DNA of 61,775 nt, taken from Loktanella sp. GTDB lineage: Bacteria > Pseudomonadota > Alphaproteobacteria > Rhodobacterales > Rhodobacteraceae. A model generated the notes under the pieces. The model did not search any database, was not told the DNA's origin, and saw only the letters and a list, made by a program, of their open reading frames with translations. Shown in pieces: positions 59,010 through 61,775 of this stretch (position 1 is the stretch's first letter; every line of letters begins with the position of its first letter). The translations under genes and the position numbers were made by a program. The stretch lies in the NCBI GenBank assembly GCA_024686085.1, contig JAIBDT010000009.1:1-61775 (forward strand). Direction: 5' to 3'.

Positions 59010-60053
59010 ATGACCGACAAAGGCTTAACTTACGCAGATGCAGGCGTTGATATTGACGCTGGCAACACTTTGGTCGAGCGGATCAAGCCCGCATCAAAGC
59101 GCACAACGCGGTCTGGTGTGATGGCAGGCTTGGGTGGTTTTGGAGCCTTGTTTGACCTGAAGGGTGCTGGCTACAAAGACCCGATCTTGGTTGCCGCGAC
59201 AGACGGTGTTGGCACCAAGTTGCGCATCGCGATTGATACGGGGCATGTTGATGGCGTGGGCATCGATCTGGTGGCGATGTGCGTCAATGATCTGGTGTGC
59301 CAAGGTGCCGAGCCACTGTTTTTCCTCGATTATTTTGCCACAGGCAAGCTGGAGCTGGATCAAGCTACCCGCATCATCAATGGCATCGCCAAGGGCTGTG
59401 AATTGTCTGGCTGTGCCTTGATCGGTGGCGAGACGGCCGAGATGCCGGGTATGTATCCTGCGGGTGATTTCGACCTTGCCGGCTTTAGCGTGGGCGCGAT
59501 GGAGCGTGGTACGGAATTGCCTTGGGGTGTTGTGGCGGGCGATGTTTTGTTGGGCCTTGCGTCTAACGGCGTGCATTCCAACGGATATTCGTTGGTCCGC
59601 AAGATTGTTGAAAAGTCTGGACTTGGGTGGGGCGATGCGTCGCCATTTGGAGAGGGCACATTGGGCGAGGCCTTGCTGGCCCCAACGACCCTTTATGTCA
59701 AAGGCGCGGTTGCTGCGTTTAGCGAAGCGGACACTGTTCACGCCTTGGCGCATATCACGGGTGGTGGTTTGACCGAGAACCTGCCGCGCGTTTTGCCTGA
59801 TGACTTGGGCGCTGAAATTAATCTGGATGCGTGGGACTTGTTGCCTGTGTTCAAGTGGTTGGCCGCACAAGGTGGTTTGGAAGCGTCTGAGATGCTGAAA
59901 ACATTTAACTGTGGTATTGGCATGGTTGCCGCTGTGTCTGCTGACAAAGTTGATGTGGCAAAGGCGGCGTTTACGGCTGCGGGTCACGAGGTGTTCGAGA
60001 TCGGCACTGTCGCGCAAGGTGCGGGCGTGCGTTACACTGGGTCGCTTGCATGA
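59010..60053 (+). CDS. purM: phosphoribosylformylglycinamidine cyclo-ligase (AIR synthetase)
   Basis: PurM makes 5-aminoimidazole ribonucleotide. The 347-aa protein has [54 protein letters not shown] and [13 protein letters not shown]. The ATG at 59010 (MTDKGL) sits nine bases after GGGGA; the ATG at 59001 is too close to that site. purN follows with a 4-bp ATGA overlap. Confidence 0.97.
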   Translation: MTDKGLTYADAGVDIDAGNTLVERIKPASKRTTRSGVMAGLGGFGALFDLKGAGYKDPILVAATDGVGTKLRIAIDTGHVDGVGIDLVAMCVNDLVCQGAEPLFFLDYFATGKLELDQATRIINGIAKGCELSGCALIGGETAEMPGMYPAGDFDLAGFSVGAMERGTELPWGVVAGDVLLGLASNGVHSNGYSLVRKIVEKSGLGWGDASPFGEGTLGEALLAPTTLYVKGAVAAFSEADTVHALAHITGGGLTENLPRVLPDDLGAEINLDAWDLLPVFKWLAAQGGLEASEMLKTFNCGIGMVAAVSADKVDVAKAAFTAAGHEVFEIGTVAQGAGVRYTGSLA

Positions 60054-60643
60054 AACGGGTCGCCATCCTGATTTCAGGGGGCGGATCGAATATGGTGTCG
60101 CTTGTTGATGATATGACAGGCGACCATCCGTGCCGTCCTGTTCTGGTGCTATCGAACGTGCCAGAAGCGGGTGGGCTGGCCAAAGCTGCGGCGCGAGGGA
60201 TTGAGACGCAAGTCATTGATCACACGCAGTTTCCTAAAGATCGCGTCGCATTTGAGGCGGCCCTGCACGCAACCTTGTTGGCGGCATCTCCCGATATCGT
60301 TTGCTTGGCGGGCTTCATGCGCATTTTGTCGCCTGAATTCATGGCAAAGTGGGATGGCAAGATGTTGAACATCCATCCGTCGCTTTTGCCGAAATATCGC
60401 GGGTTGCACACCCATCAGCGTGCGATTGATGCAGGGGATGCCGAACATGGCTGCACCGTGCATGAGGTCACGGCCGAATTGGACGGTGGGCCCGTTTTGG
60501 GGCAGGCCACGGTTGCGATATCGGCGGGTGACACGGCAGAGACGCTCGCTGCGAAAGTGCTGCCCTTTGAGCATCAGCTGTATCCGGCAGTGTTGCGCCG
60601 TTACGCGCAGGGTGACAGGACAATTGTGCGTCTCGGGACGTAA
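60050..60643 (+). CDS. purN: phosphoribosylglycinamide formyltransferase
   Basis: PurN transfers a formyl group from 10-formyl-THF to GAR. The 197-aa protein has the phosphate loop [11 protein letters not shown], the catalytic Asn-His region [19 protein letters not shown], and [17 protein letters not shown] with the catalytic Asp. It is translationally coupled to purM. It links the window's folate C1 pool to purine synthesis. Confidence 0.97.
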   Translation: MKRVAILISGGGSNMVSLVDDMTGDHPCRPVLVLSNVPEAGGLAKAAARGIETQVIDHTQFPKDRVAFEAALHATLLAASPDIVCLAGFMRILSPEFMAKWDGKMLNIHPSLLPKYRGLHTHQRAIDAGDAEHGCTVHEVTAELDGGPVLGQATVAISAGDTAETLAAKVLPFEHQLYPAVLRRYAQGDRTIVRLGT

Positions 60644-60716
60644 TCCTTTCATTTGCACGTCTAATCGCATATGAGGGCACAACTTTGAGGCTCAAGCGCA
60701 AAAACACGGATTTTAA

Positions 60717-61775
60717 ATGAAGACGATCACGACGACCGACGCGCTGGCCGCGTTCTGTAAAGAAGCTGCAAAGCGCGCCTATGTGACTGTTGATACAGAG
60801 TTTTTGCGAGAGCGGACTTATTATTCAAAGCTTTGTCTGATCCAATTGGCCTATCAAGATGAAAACGGCGACGACGCTGTGCTGGTTGATCCATTGGTGG
60901 ATGGATTGTCGCTGGCGCCGCTTTACGATCTGTTTACAGACGTCGGTGTGGTCAAGGTTTTCCATGCAGCTCGCCAAGATTTGGAAATTTTCTTTGTCGA
61001 TGAGGGCGTCATCCCGACGCCATTGTTCGACACGCAAGTGGCCGCGATGGTTTGTGGTTTTGGCGAACAGGTCGGCTATGAGACCTTGGTCCGGAAGATT
61101 TGTAAGTCTGACTTGGATAAATCGTCGCGCTTTACCGACTGGTCGCGCCGTCCTTTGACTGATGCGCAGGCGAAATATGCGGTCGCTGACGTGACCCATT
61201 TGCGCGATATCTATGAATATTTGTCGGCGCGTTTGGACAAATCCGGTCGCAAGAAATGGGTGGCCGAAGAAATGGCCGTTTTGAATGATCCGGCCACGTA
61301 TCTGGCAGACCCTGAAGAGGCATGGCGCCGTGTGAAAACGCGCACCAACTCTGGTCGTTTCTTGGGGATTGTCCGAGAATTGGCCCGTTTCCGTGAGATT
61401 TACGCCCAAGAGCGCAACATTCCGCGCAGCCGCGTCTATAAAGATGATGCTTTGGTCGAAATTGCGTCGACAAAGCCCGCATCAGAGCAAGACCTTAGCC
61501 GATCCCGTCTTTTGCTGCGCGAAGCCCGTCGCGGCGACATCGCTGCGGGTATTCTGGCAGCAGTGAAAGCGGGCCTTGACGCACCGAATGACAGTCTGCC
61601 AAAGCCAGACCTGAGCCGCGCAAAGCTACAGGTAAACCCTGCCTTGGCGGATATGTTGCGCGTGCTGCTGAAATCGATTTCCGAGAATGAATCGGTCGCG
61701 GCCAAGCTGATCGCCTCGAGCGCAGATCTGGATGCGATTGCGGCAGGCGAACGTGACGTGCCTGCGTTGCGTGGC
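60717..61775 (+). CDS. rnd: ribonuclease D, partial (C-terminus beyond the window)
   Basis: I translated this by hand from the ATG at 60717; it stays open for 353 codons to the window end. The DEDD exonuclease motifs are VTVDTEFLRE (Asp, Glu), FHAARQDLEIF (Asp) and YAVADVTHLRD (Tyr/Asp). An HRDC domain begins near residue 222 (FREIYAQERNIPRSRVYKDD). RNase D trims tRNA 3' ends. Only about 30-40 residues should be missing. Confidence 0.93.
   Translation, partial: MKTITTTDALAAFCKEAAKRAYVTVDTEFLRERTYYSKLCLIQLAYQDENGDDAVLVDPLVDGLSLAPLYDLFTDVGVVKVFHAARQDLEIFFVDEGVIPTPLFDTQVAAMVCGFGEQVGYETLVRKICKSDLDKSSRFTDWSRRPLTDAQAKYAVADVTHLRDIYEYLSARLDKSGRKKWVAEEMAVLNDPATYLADPEEAWRRVKTRTNSGRFLGIVRELARFREIYAQERNIPRSRVYKDDALVEIASTKPASEQDLSRSRLLLREARRGDIAAGILAAVKAGLDAPNDSLPKPDLSRAKLQVNPALADMLRVLLKSISENESVAAKLIASSADLDAIAAGERDVPALRG

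Overview
The window looks like a core-chromosome segment of a moderate-GC marine alphaproteobacterium of the Rhodobacterales (Roseobacter group). This rests on a CckA-type hybrid kinase, a recA promoter carrying the alphaproteobacterial SOS box GTTC-N7-GTTC, a zwf-pgl-pgi cluster, an aglEFGAK alpha-glucoside locus, and a non-pyrrolysine MttB with its corrinoid-activating partner. No IS element, prophage, CRISPR array or rRNA operon was seen. Genes are densely packed, with many 4-base ATGA/GTGA/TTGA overlaps.

Layout. Positions 1-7.2 kb: end of a FemAB/GNAT-like gene, tyrS, anmK, then a leftward block mttB, a PEP-mutase-like gene, an aminotransferase and soxR. Positions 7.2-8.5 kb: a VOC gene facing soxR across a perfect SoxR box, then two small conserved genes. 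Positions 8.7-12.5 kb: cysS, citramalate synthase and an NDUFAF6-like protein, convergent with an MFS exporter. Positions 13.9-16.8 kb: a coupled run cobK, DNA glycosylase and esterase, then a diguanylate cyclase. Positions 16.9-25.1 kb: an outer-membrane barrel, zwf-pgl-pgi, thioesterase-ridA, tRNA-Gly, a Cys-rich small protein and the RACo-like corrinoid activator. Positions 25.4-30.5 kb: guaB, rsmB, cckA. Positions 30.5-40.7 kb: the divergent glucoside locus aglR-bglA-glk / aglEFGAK with LacI-type operators. Positions 40.8-43.1 kb: a leftward operon of a small PF13769-type protein, a MetF-like protein and a methyltetrahydrofolate:corrinoid methyltransferase. Positions 43.4-49.8 kb: ppx, rlmE, glpR, glpD, glpK and a sulfotransferase gene broken by a stop codon. 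Positions 49.9-61.8 kb: recA, alaS, typA, SMR and YitT membrane proteins, icd, tRNA(CAU), purM-purN and the start of rnd.

How the genes work together. Two metabolic themes dominate. The first is glucoside use: AglEFGK imports glucosides, AglA and BglA release glucose, Glk makes glucose-6-phosphate, and Zwf, Pgl and Pgi feed the Entner-Doudoroff/pentose-phosphate routes (edd/eda are not in the window). The second is a scattered corrinoid-dependent one-carbon route: MttB (quaternary-amine demethylase), RACo (reductive activator), MtgA-like transferase, an atypical MetF and a small companion protein, with cobK contributing to corrinoid synthesis. The corrinoid carrier protein itself is not in the window. 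This set, familiar from anaerobes but found here among genes of an apparently aerobic heterotroph, is the most interesting system in the segment.
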